Shown: positions 1 through 5,952, counted from the first letter of the stretch. The stretch is DNA of 5,952 nucleotides from Bacteroidota bacterium (GCA_021796055.1 JAJYOS010000442.1:1-5952); one strand, 5' to 3'. Notes: generated by a model not told the origin, from the letters alone. A program made the numbers and translations.

Positions 1-256
1 TATCATCGGGAATATTTTGTGTAGGTACCTCGGCTTCGCTCGTTTGCTCGCTAACATTCTGCGAGTTTGCGGCAGCTGGCAATGGGGGTTGGGATGTTTT
101 AGTCCGCGTGCTTTCGGCAACGGGCGCCGGGAGCGGAGACGTCAGAGTCTTCGTACTTTCAGTCCCCTTCACCATAAAAAACAAAAAAAGCAAGGCGCCA
201 AAGATTACGACGGCAATGAGCACCTTGCCACCCGGTTCGATTCTAACTCGAGCCAT
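1..256 (-). CDS. Membrane-anchored protein with Pro/Ser/Thr-rich linker, N-terminal fragment (C-terminus beyond window)
   Basis: Eighty-five codons are visible before the window edge and no stop is reached. The chosen start is the ATG at 256-254: an in-frame TGA lies only two codons upstream, so no longer form is possible. There is no clear Shine-Dalgarno sequence. Residues 1-11 carry Arg3, Arg5 and Lys11. Residues 12-29 (VLIAVVIFGALLFLFFMV) form one hydrophobic membrane helix, with the basic side predicted to be cytoplasmic. From residue 32 on the chain is low-complexity, rich in Pro, Ala, Ser, Thr and Gln, like a periplasmic spacer leading to a domain that is not seen. There is no signal peptidase site, so a signal anchor is more likely than a cleaved signal. 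The gene follows the coiled-coil gene by 68 bp on the same strand, so an operon is likely. The function cannot be read from this fragment. From memory of similar gene pairs, the missing part could be an OmpA-like or periplasmic substrate-binding domain; that is a guess. Confidence 0.72.
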   Translation of the reverse strand, partial: MARVRIEPGGKVLIAVVIFGALLFLFFMVKGTESTKTLTSPLPAPVAESTRTKTSQPPLPAAANSQNVSEQTSEAEVPTQNIPDD

Positions 257-282
257 GCGTCAAAATCGCTTTGTAATGCCGC

Positions 283-316
283 ATGGCAGGCTATATAGAA
301 AAATCAGGACTGCCAT
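283..316. repeat. Inverted repeat between the two small minus-strand genes
   Basis: ATGGCAG (283-289) and CTGCCAT (310-316) are perfect 7-bp inverted copies separated by 20 bp. They lie in the 68-bp gap between the stop of the coiled-coil gene and the start of the membrane-anchored gene. In the minus-strand transcript this could form a hairpin. No run of U follows it, so it is not a typical intrinsic terminator. It could be an mRNA processing or attenuation element, or chance. Confidence 0.3.
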
Positions 317-324
317 TTTCTATT

Positions 325-978
325 TCAACTCTCGGGAGGAGTGGGACGTCTCCGCTTGGTCGTATGCGTTTGCTCAGGCACTTCCTGCGCAACGAAATAC
401 TGGAGAACATTGGAAAGCCTTTGCTCCTCTTTCTCCTTGTCTTGCTGCCAGGACTGGAATTTCTCCCGCGTTTCTTTCAACATGCTGTTGTTATCTTCCA
501 TCTTTTCGCGAATCTCGTTGAAGATTCTTTCCATCTCTTCCTGAAGACGCTTATTCTCTTCGCTCTTTTTCTGCTCGAGTTCGCGCAATCGGCGTTCTTC
601 AATTTTCTCAAACTGTGTCAATGCCTTATCACGCTTAACAGCATCTTGGATGACTTCTTCGGGGGGAATTCGCAGCGCTTCAAGAGCAACCATCAATGCA
701 CTGCGTCTGATTTCCGGCGATGCGTTTTTCAGATAGACACTTTTCAAGAGTTCTTCAGCGCGATAGACTGTAAATCCGTTCGCCGGCTCCTTTATCCCGA
801 ATGCCTGAAAGATCGCTTCAAAGCTCGGCAATTCTTCGCCGACACGGGCAACGGGCTGCTCAAGCTCTGGCTCGGCAATCTCTAAACGCCTCTGTCCTTC
901 AGCGGCCTGTGTTTGCTCGCCTTTTTTCTCTTCGTCTTCAACTGAAACGAACACGTTATACCATTTTTTCTCTGCCAT
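325..978 (-). CDS. 217-residue cytoplasmic coiled-coil protein of unknown function
   Basis: The ATG at 978-976 is preceded by GGAGGT with a good spacing, and the TGA stop is at 327-325. No signal peptide or membrane segment is seen, so the protein should be cytoplasmic. Residues 1-14 (MAEKKWYNVFVSVE) form a short aromatic start, followed by a charged linker to about residue 48. Residues 50-112 look like a compact helical domain (FEAIFQAFGI, RAEELLKSVYL, EIRRSALMVALEALRI). Residues 108-195 are a long heptad-like coiled coil rich in Glu, Lys and Arg. The tail is basic and proline-rich (TTKRRRPTPPES). The middle resembles, from memory, an uncharacterised family encoded beside TelA-like toxic anion resistance proteins and a membrane-anchored substrate-binding or OmpA-like protein; the membrane-anchored gene downstream fits that layout. 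This assignment is not proven by the sequence. Other possibilities are a scaffold or a structural assembly partner. Confidence 0.88.
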   Translation of the reverse strand: MAEKKWYNVFVSVEDEEKKGEQTQAAEGQRRLEIAEPELEQPVARVGEELPSFEAIFQAFGIKEPANGFTVYRAEELLKSVYLKNASPEIRRSALMVALEALRIPPEEVIQDAVKRDKALTQFEKIEERRLRELEQKKSEENKRLQEEMERIFNEIREKMEDNNSMLKETREKFQSWQQDKEKEEQRLSNVLQYFVAQEVPEQTHTTKRRRPTPPES

Positions 979-982
979 CTTT

Positions 983-988
983 ACCTCC
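983..988 (-). promoter_or_regulatory. Ribosome binding site of the coiled-coil gene
   Basis: The minus strand reads GGAGGT, four bases before the ATG at 978. This strong Shine-Dalgarno match supports that start codon. Confidence 0.8.
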
Positions 989-996
989 AGAAATTC

Positions 997-1035
997 AGCA
1001 ACAATTTATAAAACACTCACAATTTAAGCAACAAT
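997..1035. repeat. Short direct repeat, two copies 30 bp apart
   Basis: AGCAACAAT occurs at 997-1005 and again at 1027-1035 (ATTGTTGCT on the minus strand), with further partial matching on the flank. Both copies lie in the 95-bp gap between the large gene and the coiled-coil gene. One covers the proposed -35 and the other touches the proposed -10. The 30-bp spacing is close to three helical turns, so the pair could be an operator, but the copies are short and AT-rich. Confidence 0.4.
1005..1034 (-). promoter_or_regulatory. Candidate promoter for the coiled-coil gene
   Basis: On the minus strand TTGTTG (1034-1029) and TATAAA (1010-1005) are separated by 18 bp, about 26 bp before the start codon. 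This is a moderate match to the sigma-70 pattern. No clear terminator is visible after the stop of the large upstream gene, so read-through from that gene is also possible. Confidence 0.35.
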
Positions 1036-1073
1036 CTGGAAAAGTCCATATGCCGTCTTTTTGAATTGCAACT

Positions 1074-3602
1074 TTATTTCACCATCACAACCTTTCTCAC
1101 GAGCATCGTTCCACCTTTCTGTGCATCATAAGCTCTCATCACACATAAATATATCCCCGATGATACCAATGCCCCCATATTGTTCTTTCCATCCCAGCTT
1201 AACTCGTATGTCCCTGCTCCGTATTCCATATTTGTCAGTTGTCTTATCTCTCTCCCCAATATGTCATACACCTTTACATCTATCCTGCTCCTCTCAGGTA
1301 GCATTACTCTGAATGCTGTGGATGGGTTGAATGGATTCGGATATCCTTCCGAAACAAAGAAGCCTTTCGGAATGGTGCCGATACTTTTGTCCCTTATATC
1401 GGTCAGCTTTGATGCGACTTCGTTCCATTTCGCCTGAACAATCGGAACATACTCTCTCAACTTTGTTATGCTGCTTAATCTTGATGCATCCTGCGCTACG
1501 ATGAATGCTACAACAAAACTCTCGGTATCGCCCGGCGTAAATGTAAACGGGCCTGAACCCTGAAGAAATCTGTCGTCCTCTGACAATTGCTCTGCTGTTG
1601 CAAGCCAGCCGGTACCTGTTACAGGATCACCCGGATCAACATAGGTTATGACATGTCCCGGCTCATTAGGCGGAACCAACGGGTAACCTTCTTGCCTTTT
1701 TCCACTCAACACTAATAGCACTTTCCTGGAAAACAACGAATCGCCTAACCAAGGCAACCGCCATGTATTACCTGCCGACACATCTTTCATGAACGATGTC
1801 ATCTTTGCACCGCTCTTGGAAACAGCAGGACTCTTAAGAATTACAAATCCACATGCAGGCGGAATGCCATACACGTTGTCGGTATCTCTTCCATTATACA
1901 TGTAACCAAGCGACAGGAGTGTATCACAAGCGGGCAAATCATCATTTGCATCGCCGAGATCGATATCAGAAAACCAACCGAAATATGTGCTGTCGTATGT
2001 GTGAACACTCTTATTGATGACGTTCATTACGAGAAACATCGCTTGAGAAATCGGACATTGCCCCTCAAATCCGAAAACGTAACTGTGAACCTCAAGTCCC
2101 ATGGGGGGAGCTGATGGCCTAATCAAACTTGCGGACGATGTGTCGAGATCGTTCATTACCCAATATGCATTCAAGTTTCCCACTAACTTCGGCGTCCCGT
2201 CACTGTTCAACGGCGCCCCCGTCAAAGATGCATCGCTTACCCAACGCTGATATTCCTCATCCGAAGGCGTCGATGTGTCGGATAAAACCAGCATCTTAAA
2301 CACAGGAGCGTATGGATAACCGGCAATCGAATAGTTCGTATCTACAAACGCGCCATTGATGTTGCCCGGCTGGTAGCTTGTGACATAATCGCTTACGGCA
2401 CTCCGTGCATCTCCTCTCTCATCCTTACCTGCCACCCATAAACCCGAAGTAAAGACAAGGTTCTTCTTGGTGTTCGCAGGCCAGAAAAGACCTTCGGCGT
2501 TACTATTACCGCTGTCAGCAAAAACCAACCCATTATTAGATAGATATCCTCTCAGTGTGTTAGGTTGAAACGTAACAAATGATGAATACTTCTGTTCAAC
2601 AGAATTTATTTCATTTCTCTTCTCCAAATCCTGAGCTTGCATACCCATTGCATCGTTGTTTGTTGGTTTCGTTGAGCCCGCCAAGAACGCAGGGCAAGGA
2701 TAAGTTGAAAACGCAGCCTCTGTATATCCCGCCGATGTCTCGCTGTAATCTCCTGAAACTCCAACAACCTTGTAATAATAACTTGCACGTCCGCAACTTG
2801 TCGAATTGTCAACATAAACAGTGTTAGAATAATACGAAGCTATCTGTGTGTATGTGTTTGAAGTGCTTGGACGCCTGTATATATCATACACCGCCGATGA
2901 TGGCTCTGAAGCATTCCACCTCAGTTGCGGGTGAGTGTATGACGCATCCCAACTAATCTGCAAATTTGTGGGTGTGGTAGGCTGAAAGCGGTTCGTGGAT
3001 TGAATAGAAGGATTGTAATAATCCCATATCCTTATCACACTCCCCGAACTGTATTGGACAAATTGTCCGTTCGTGAAACTCCCAAAGCAAAACTCAAAAA
3101 CCTTTCTTGAAAGTGAAAATCGAATCCACATATCACCCGAGTTTAGCCGCCAGAATCTGTCATCACGCATGTCAAGATAAATTGAATAGGTGTTTATGCC
3201 CGCAGCTGATCCTTGACTGACATTAAAGTCAAGCCTCACAAGTGAATATGGCAGGTATCGTTCACCGTTAGCATTTGAGCACACCTTGCGGTCGGGCCCG
3301 CCGATACTACTAATAAAATCGAAACCGTAGGGCCAGCAGACGCAACTGTTTGTGTCATCAGCAATATAGGCAATTTGAAAAGGATCCCCGCTAATGCTAT
3401 CGGTCAACAAAAACGAAGCACCCCACATAGCATTTCCAGCATTTGCGGCTGAGACGGTCGCAACCGTGCCTACATCCGCAAGACCTACGTAAATCTCCCA
3501 GCCGGTATTGTAAACCTGCGGGCTAATGCTCTGACTCGGTGCTTCGGACGCAAGAAGAAGTACGATTCCAAGTAAGCAGCGACGAAATCCCTTGGTTTTC
3601 AT
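1074..3602 (-). CDS. T9SS type A sorting domain-containing exported protein with an Fn3-like domain (842 aa)
   Basis: The start is the ATG at 3602-3600, six bases after GGGAGG. An in-frame TTG at 3608 directly abuts that ribosome site and is too close to be used. The stop is TAA at 1076-1074. Residues 1-23 form a signal peptide (basic MKTKGFRR, then LLGIVLLLA) with likely cleavage APS|Q, leaving Gln24 first. Residues 30-200 are a beta-rich domain I do not recognise. Residues 208-293 look like a fibronectin type III domain (LRWNASEP, YDIYRRP, SYYYKVV). Residues 335-735 form a large module seen in many Ignavibacteria-like secreted proteins (GLFWP, FTSGLWVAGK, YQPG, D546-x-D548-x-G550, DD554-555, C559-D560, FVVAFIVAQ). 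Residues 746-842 are the T9SS type A tail (YPNPFNPST, VYDILGREI, LSWDGKN, SSGIYL, ending VMVK). The protein should cross the inner membrane by Sec and the outer membrane by T9SS, to be released or attached at the surface. No catalytic motif is seen. It is the divergent paralog of the plus-strand gene starting at 3991. Confidence 0.95.
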   Translation of the reverse strand: MKTKGFRRCLLGIVLLLASEAPSQSISPQVYNTGWEIYVGLADVGTVATVSAANAGNAMWGASFLLTDSISGDPFQIAYIADDTNSCVCWPYGFDFISSIGGPDRKVCSNANGERYLPYSLVRLDFNVSQGSAAGINTYSIYLDMRDDRFWRLNSGDMWIRFSLSRKVFEFCFGSFTNGQFVQYSSGSVIRIWDYYNPSIQSTNRFQPTTPTNLQISWDASYTHPQLRWNASEPSSAVYDIYRRPSTSNTYTQIASYYSNTVYVDNSTSCGRASYYYKVVGVSGDYSETSAGYTEAAFSTYPCPAFLAGSTKPTNNDAMGMQAQDLEKRNEINSVEQKYSSFVTFQPNTLRGYLSNNGLVFADSGNSNAEGLFWPANTKKNLVFTSGLWVAGKDERGDARSAVSDYVTSYQPGNINGAFVDTNYSIAGYPYAPVFKMLVLSDTSTPSDEEYQRWVSDASLTGAPLNSDGTPKLVGNLNAYWVMNDLDTSSASLIRPSAPPMGLEVHSYVFGFEGQCPISQAMFLVMNVINKSVHTYDSTYFGWFSDIDLGDANDDLPACDTLLSLGYMYNGRDTDNVYGIPPACGFVILKSPAVSKSGAKMTSFMKDVSAGNTWRLPWLGDSLFSRKVLLVLSGKRQEGYPLVPPNEPGHVITYVDPGDPVTGTGWLATAEQLSEDDRFLQGSGPFTFTPGDTESFVVAFIVAQDASRLSSITKLREYVPIVQAKWNEVASKLTDIRDKSIGTIPKGFFVSEGYPNPFNPSTAFRVMLPERSRIDVKVYDILGREIRQLTNMEYGAGTYELSWDGKNNMGALVSSGIYLCVMRAYDAQKGGTMLVRKVVMVK

Positions 3603-3608
3603 TCCCAA

Positions 3609-3614
3609 CCTCCC
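3609..3614 (-). promoter_or_regulatory. Ribosome binding site deciding the start of the 842-aa gene
   Basis: The minus strand reads GGGAGG, then TTGGGA, then ATG. The six-base spacing favours the ATG at 3602 over the in-frame TTG at 3608, which would leave no spacer. Confidence 0.82.
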
Positions 3615-3670
3615 TTAGACAACTGAGTCCAATTGGCCAATAATCAAGACCCAAACTTATTATACACTTA

Positions 3671-3699
3671 ACTATAATATAGCTATGTTGTTATGTCAA
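3671..3699 (-). promoter_or_regulatory. Near-consensus sigma-70-type promoter for the 842-aa gene
   Basis: On the minus strand a perfect TTGACA (3699-3694) is followed after exactly 17 bp by TATAGT (3676-3671). Transcription would start near 3664, leaving a leader of about 60 bases. A second -10-like TATAAT lies at 3664-3659. Overlapping it, TAAGTTTG (3659-3652) matches the TAnnTTTG element of Bacteroidota promoters, but no good upstream TTTG pairs with it. The first arrangement is the best match. Confidence 0.65.
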
Positions 3700-3734
3700 C
3701 CCGTTGTCTCGTAATTCTTTCACACCTTCTCAGT

Positions 3735-3768
3735 GACGGGGTGGTTAGGACAAGACACCCTCGCCGTC
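3735..3768. repeat. Imperfect stem-loop candidate
   Basis: GACG (3735-3738) and GGGTG (3739-3743) can pair with CGTC (3765-3768) and CACCC (3756-3760). This gives nine base pairs with a 12-base loop and a four-base bulge (TCGC, 3761-3764). No T-run follows on either strand, so it does not look like a terminator. Confidence 0.4.
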
Positions 3769-3785
3769 CCGAATAGAATACAACT

Positions 3786-3815
3786 TTGCCAAGGTTCCAA
3801 ACCTTCGCAAGGTTC
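3786..3815. repeat. Alternating triple repeat able to form two exclusive hairpins
   Basis: AAGGTT (3791-3796), its complement AACCTT (3800-3805) and AAGGTT again (3809-3814) follow each other with three-base spacers. The middle arm can pair with either outer arm but not both. The outer copies belong to a longer direct repeat, TTGCCAAGGTTC (3786-3797) and TTCGCAAGGTTC (3804-3815), with 10 of 12 bases alike and an 18-bp period. This could be a set of protein-binding sites or a switching RNA structure. Confidence 0.55.
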
Positions 3816-3905
3816 TGACTGACTTCTGTCACTGGCGGATTACGGAGGAAGACCTAGACGGGAGACCTATCAATCATTCTTCTTCACACCAAATTTTATT
3901 CGTGG

Positions 3906-3936
3906 TGGACAATTAGAGTGCCCCAAATGGTATTAT
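3906..3936 (+). promoter_or_regulatory. Candidate promoter for the plus-strand exported protein
   Basis: TGGACA (3906-3911) and TATTAT (3931-3936) each match the sigma-70 consensus at five of six bases, but the 19-bp spacing is longer than ideal. Transcription would begin near 3943, giving a leader of about 48 bases. Confidence 0.32.
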
Positions 3937-3964
3937 TGACTCTACTCCCAACGATAATTAATTT
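3936..3964 (+). promoter_or_regulatory. Alternative candidate promoter for the plus-strand exported protein
   Basis: TTGACT (3936-3941) is five of six to the -35 consensus. At 17 bp it is followed by TAATTT (3959-3964), a weak -10. The same bases can be read as a loose Bacteroidota-type pair (TTG, about 20 bp, then TAATTTAA). Confidence 0.25.
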
Positions 3965-3978
3965 AAACCAGGGAAAAA

Positions 3979-3984
3979 AAGGAG
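3979..3984 (+). promoter_or_regulatory. Ribosome binding site of the plus-strand exported protein
   Basis: AAGGAG lies six bases before the ATG at 3991, within an A-rich leader. It supports that start. Confidence 0.8.
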
Positions 3985-3990
3985 CTAATC

Positions 3991-5952
3991 ATGCGAGCGT
4001 TTATTACAATCTTTATTGTGGTTATCATGTCGGTTACTACATTTGCTCAAAAACCGATGTATGTTAATCGCAGTTGGGAAATCTACGTGGGTCTAACTCA
4101 GGCTGGCTCATCGTGTACGGTTTCAGCTACAAACGTCGGAGGAACAATGTGGGGAGCTTCCTACATGATTACAGATAGTATTGAAGGCGGTCCTTTCGCT
4201 GTAGTGTATGACTCGGTTTTCGAGTCCGTAAGTACAGGATGGCCGTACGGATTTGATTTCATAAACAGCATAAATTCCGTCGACTGGGGCTGCAATAAGC
4301 TGAACAGTGAGCGGTATCTTCCATATGGACTTGTAAGAATTGATTTTGATGTACAACCCAAAACTCTTGCTGCTAACGGAAGCGTGTATTCAATCTATCT
4401 TGACTTACGTGATGATCGGTTTAACGCTGACATCTGGATTAGGTTTTCGACAGTTACAAGAACATTCCAGTTCAGCATCTTTGGATTGAACTGGATCACA
4501 TACACGCCTTCAAGCACAATTCGAATATTAGATTATTACGTCCCTTCGAATCCTTCGACTTCAAAATTCCAACCCACGAATCCGAGTAATCTATCGGTAA
4601 CTTGGGGCCCTTCCTACTCTCATCCCGAACTGCGGTGGGCAGCTTCGGAACCAGCTTCTTCGATCTACGACATTTATAGACGCACTCTTACCTCTACCTC
4701 ATATATACTAATTTCATCCAGTTATGCCAACACAGTTTTTATCGATACGTCAATAACCTGTAACATGGGAAGCTACTATTACAAGGTAGTTGCACGTTCA
4801 GGAGATCTTTTAAAATCATCGCCGGGGCACGTCGAAAGTGGACCATTTTCAACATCTCCATGCCCTTTATCTTTGAACAATTACGCAATCGCAAGAGATC
4901 GCAAGGCTGATTCAAAAGGCTATTTGTTCGACAATGACGAAACAAAATCTGAAAATACTTCATCGGCACAACAGAAATATTCCTCATCCGTTATTTTTCA
5001 GCCTGACTCGCTAAGAGGATATCTCATAAACAATGGGGATGTGTTTACTAATCCAAATTTTTCCAGTGAAGGGCTCTTCTGGCCGGCGAGCACGAAGAAG
5101 AATCTCGTGTTTACTGCTGGACTTTGCGTGGCAGGAAAAGATGAGTACGACTCAGTGAGAACTGCCATTTCTTACCTCCTCACAAATTATCAACCGGGCA
5201 CGATTAAAGGAACTTACGCTGACACCAACCTGTCCGTTGCGAGCAATCCCTACGACTCAACATACAGAATACTAGTCCTCTCCGACACTTCAACAATTGC
5301 AAGTGCGGACTACCAGAGTTGGGTGAAAAACTCGGCCAAAACCGGGGCGCCGCTAAATCCCGATGGAACTCCGAAATTGCTTGGAGATCTAAATGCATAT
5401 TGGGTCATGAACGACCTTGACACCACAGACTCACGCGAAACAAGACCCAACAATTTGCCGATGGGTCTTGAGATACACAATTATGTCTTTGGCTACAATG
5501 ACATTGGTCCTCTCTCAAACACTATCTTCATTTTGATGGACGTTATAAATAAGTCCAGCCATGGATACGATAGTACTTACTTCGGCCGGTTTAACGACAT
5601 AGATCTCGGAGGATCTGTTGACGATTTGCCCGGGTGTGATAGCCTTTTGTCTTTGGGATATATGTACAATGGAAATGATACTGACCAAGTATTTGGCGCC
5701 AATCCTCCTGCCTGTGGATTCATAGTACTTGCGAGTCCGGCAAAGAGCGCAACTGGTGCGTCAATGACTTCTTTCACAAAGGATGTTTCCAGCTCACCCG
5801 ATTATCTATGGAAATTGCCATTCATGGGTCATGCAAATGAGTCAACTCAGTGGTGGAACGTCTTGCAGGGCAAATTAGTCAGCGGCACGCCAATCACACC
5901 GCCGAATGAACCCGGACATGTTATCACGTACGTTGACCCCGGTGATCCTTTC
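3991..5952 (+). CDS. Exported Fn3-containing paralog of the 842-aa T9SS protein, C-terminus beyond window
   Basis: An uninterrupted frame of 654 codons runs from the ATG at 3991 to the window end with no stop. Residues 1-19 form a signal peptide (ITIFIVVIMSVTTFA) with likely cleavage FA|QKP. The rest aligns along its length with the minus-strand protein. The N-terminal domain (28-190) shares WEIYVGL, MWGAS, WPYGFDF, RYLPY-LVR and YSIYLD-RDDRF. The Fn3-like domain (about 196-280) shares PELRW, YDIYRR and SYYYKVV. The C-terminal module shares SEGLFWP, NAYWVMNDLDT, D536-x-D538-x-G540, DD544-545, C549-D550, PPACGF and PPNEPGHVITYVDPGDP. By eye more than half of residues match in the best stretches. 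By alignment about 190 residues are missing, including the expected T9SS tail, so T9SS export is inferred. Cys379 replaces the Trp of the GLWVAGK motif. The gene is intact as far as it can be seen, and its role outside the cell is unknown. Confidence 0.93.
   Translation, partial: MRAFITIFIVVIMSVTTFAQKPMYVNRSWEIYVGLTQAGSSCTVSATNVGGTMWGASYMITDSIEGGPFAVVYDSVFESVSTGWPYGFDFINSINSVDWGCNKLNSERYLPYGLVRIDFDVQPKTLAANGSVYSIYLDLRDDRFNADIWIRFSTVTRTFQFSIFGLNWITYTPSSTIRILDYYVPSNPSTSKFQPTNPSNLSVTWGPSYSHPELRWAASEPASSIYDIYRRTLTSTSYILISSSYANTVFIDTSITCNMGSYYYKVVARSGDLLKSSPGHVESGPFSTSPCPLSLNNYAIARDRKADSKGYLFDNDETKSENTSSAQQKYSSSVIFQPDSLRGYLINNGDVFTNPNFSSEGLFWPASTKKNLVFTAGLCVAGKDEYDSVRTAISYLLTNYQPGTIKGTYADTNLSVASNPYDSTYRILVLSDTSTIASADYQSWVKNSAKTGAPLNPDGTPKLLGDLNAYWVMNDLDTTDSRETRPNNLPMGLEIHNYVFGYNDIGPLSNTIFILMDVINKSSHGYDSTYFGRFNDIDLGGSVDDLPGCDSLLSLGYMYNGNDTDQVFGANPPACGFIVLASPAKSATGASMTSFTKDVSSSPDYLWKLPFMGHANESTQWWNVLQGKLVSGTPITPPNEPGHVITYVDPGDPF

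Larger units (their letters stand above)
3731..3834. repeat. Inverted repeat framing the middle of the intergenic region
   Basis: CAGTGAC (3731-3737) and GTCACTG (3828-3834) are perfect 7-bp inverted copies, 104 bp from outer edge to outer edge. They enclose the other repeats of the region. The arms are short, so chance cannot be excluded. Confidence 0.4.
3603..3990. other. 388-bp divergent intergenic region
   Basis: This stretch separates the two head-to-head paralogs and holds no convincing gene. The side near the minus-strand gene (3603-3700) is AT-rich and carries its promoter. The middle (3730-3870) is richer in GC and packed with short inverted and direct repeats, listed separately. 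The side near the plus-strand gene (3890-3990) is AT-rich again, with weak promoter candidates and a ribosome site. The middle block is longer than two simple promoters need, and could be a regulatory region, a small untranslated RNA or the scar of a rearrangement. Confidence 0.7.

Noticed and set aside
283..885. A 200-codon open frame on the plus strand
   Set aside because: It lies opposite the 217-aa coiled-coil gene, has no ribosome site and gives a Phe/Leu-rich sequence, as expected from reading the reverse complement of Glu/Lys-rich codons.
979..1073. Intrinsic terminator after the 842-aa gene
   Set aside because: No GC-rich hairpin followed by a T-run on the minus strand could be found in this gap.
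2579..2827. Several overlapping open frames of 60-80 codons inside the large minus-strand gene
   Set aside because: They have no ribosome sites or recognisable domains and overlap a clearly coding frame.
3603..3608. TTG start at 3608 for the large minus-strand gene, giving two extra residues
   Set aside because: It touches the GGGAGG ribosome site with no spacer, while the ATG at 3602 has a six-base spacer and begins a normal signal peptide.
3731..3834. Invertible promoter or phase-variation switch between the two paralogs
   Set aside because: The framing repeats are only 7 bp, no recombinase gene is visible, and the clear promoter (3671-3699) lies outside the framed segment.
4123..5777. 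Short minus-strand open frames opposite the plus-strand exported protein
   Set aside because: They are out-of-frame shadows of a 654-codon frame confirmed by its paralog.
1..5952. CRISPR array, insertion sequence, tRNA or rRNA
   Set aside because: No regularly spaced repeats, transposase-like frame, terminal inverted repeats or cloverleaf pattern were seen by eye.

Overview
The window looks like a piece of chromosome from a bacterium of the Bacteroidota / Chlorobiota / Ignavibacteriota assemblage. The main evidence is a complete 842-residue exported protein (minus strand, 1074-3602). It ends in a typical type A sorting domain of the type IX secretion system (T9SS), with the YPNPFNPST, VYDILGREI and SSGIYL blocks. 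T9SS is essentially limited to that assemblage and a few neighbouring phyla, and this FlgD-like flavour of the tail is especially common in Ignavibacteria-like genomes. No rRNA, tRNA or housekeeping gene is present to fix the lineage more closely.

Layout. (1) 1-256, minus: the N-terminal part of a membrane-anchored protein with a Pro/Ser/Thr-rich linker, cut by the window edge. (2) 325-978, minus: a 217-residue cytoplasmic protein with a small conserved globular part and a long charged coiled coil. It lies 68 bp upstream of gene 1 and is probably co-transcribed with it. (3) 1074-3602, minus: the large T9SS substrate. (4) 3603-3990: a 388-bp divergent intergenic region. It holds a near-consensus TTGACA-N17-TATAGT promoter for the minus-strand gene, a cluster of inverted and direct repeats, and weaker promoter candidates for the plus-strand gene. 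(5) 3991-5952, plus: a second large exported protein, open to the window end (654 residues seen). It is homologous to the 842-residue protein along its whole visible length.

How the genes fit together. The two large genes are head-to-head paralogs that share a signal peptide, an N-terminal beta-rich domain, a fibronectin type III-like domain and a long C-terminal module with a D-x-D-x-G...DD...C-D motif. They probably arose by an old inverted duplication, because the proteins are clearly alike while their codons have diverged. Both should be exported through Sec, and at least the complete one goes on through T9SS to the cell surface or medium; their role there is unknown. The two small genes on the left look like a separate envelope-related unit. 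From memory only, their pattern resembles gene sets near TelA-like 'toxic anion resistance' proteins. No CRISPR array, mobile element or RNA gene was seen.
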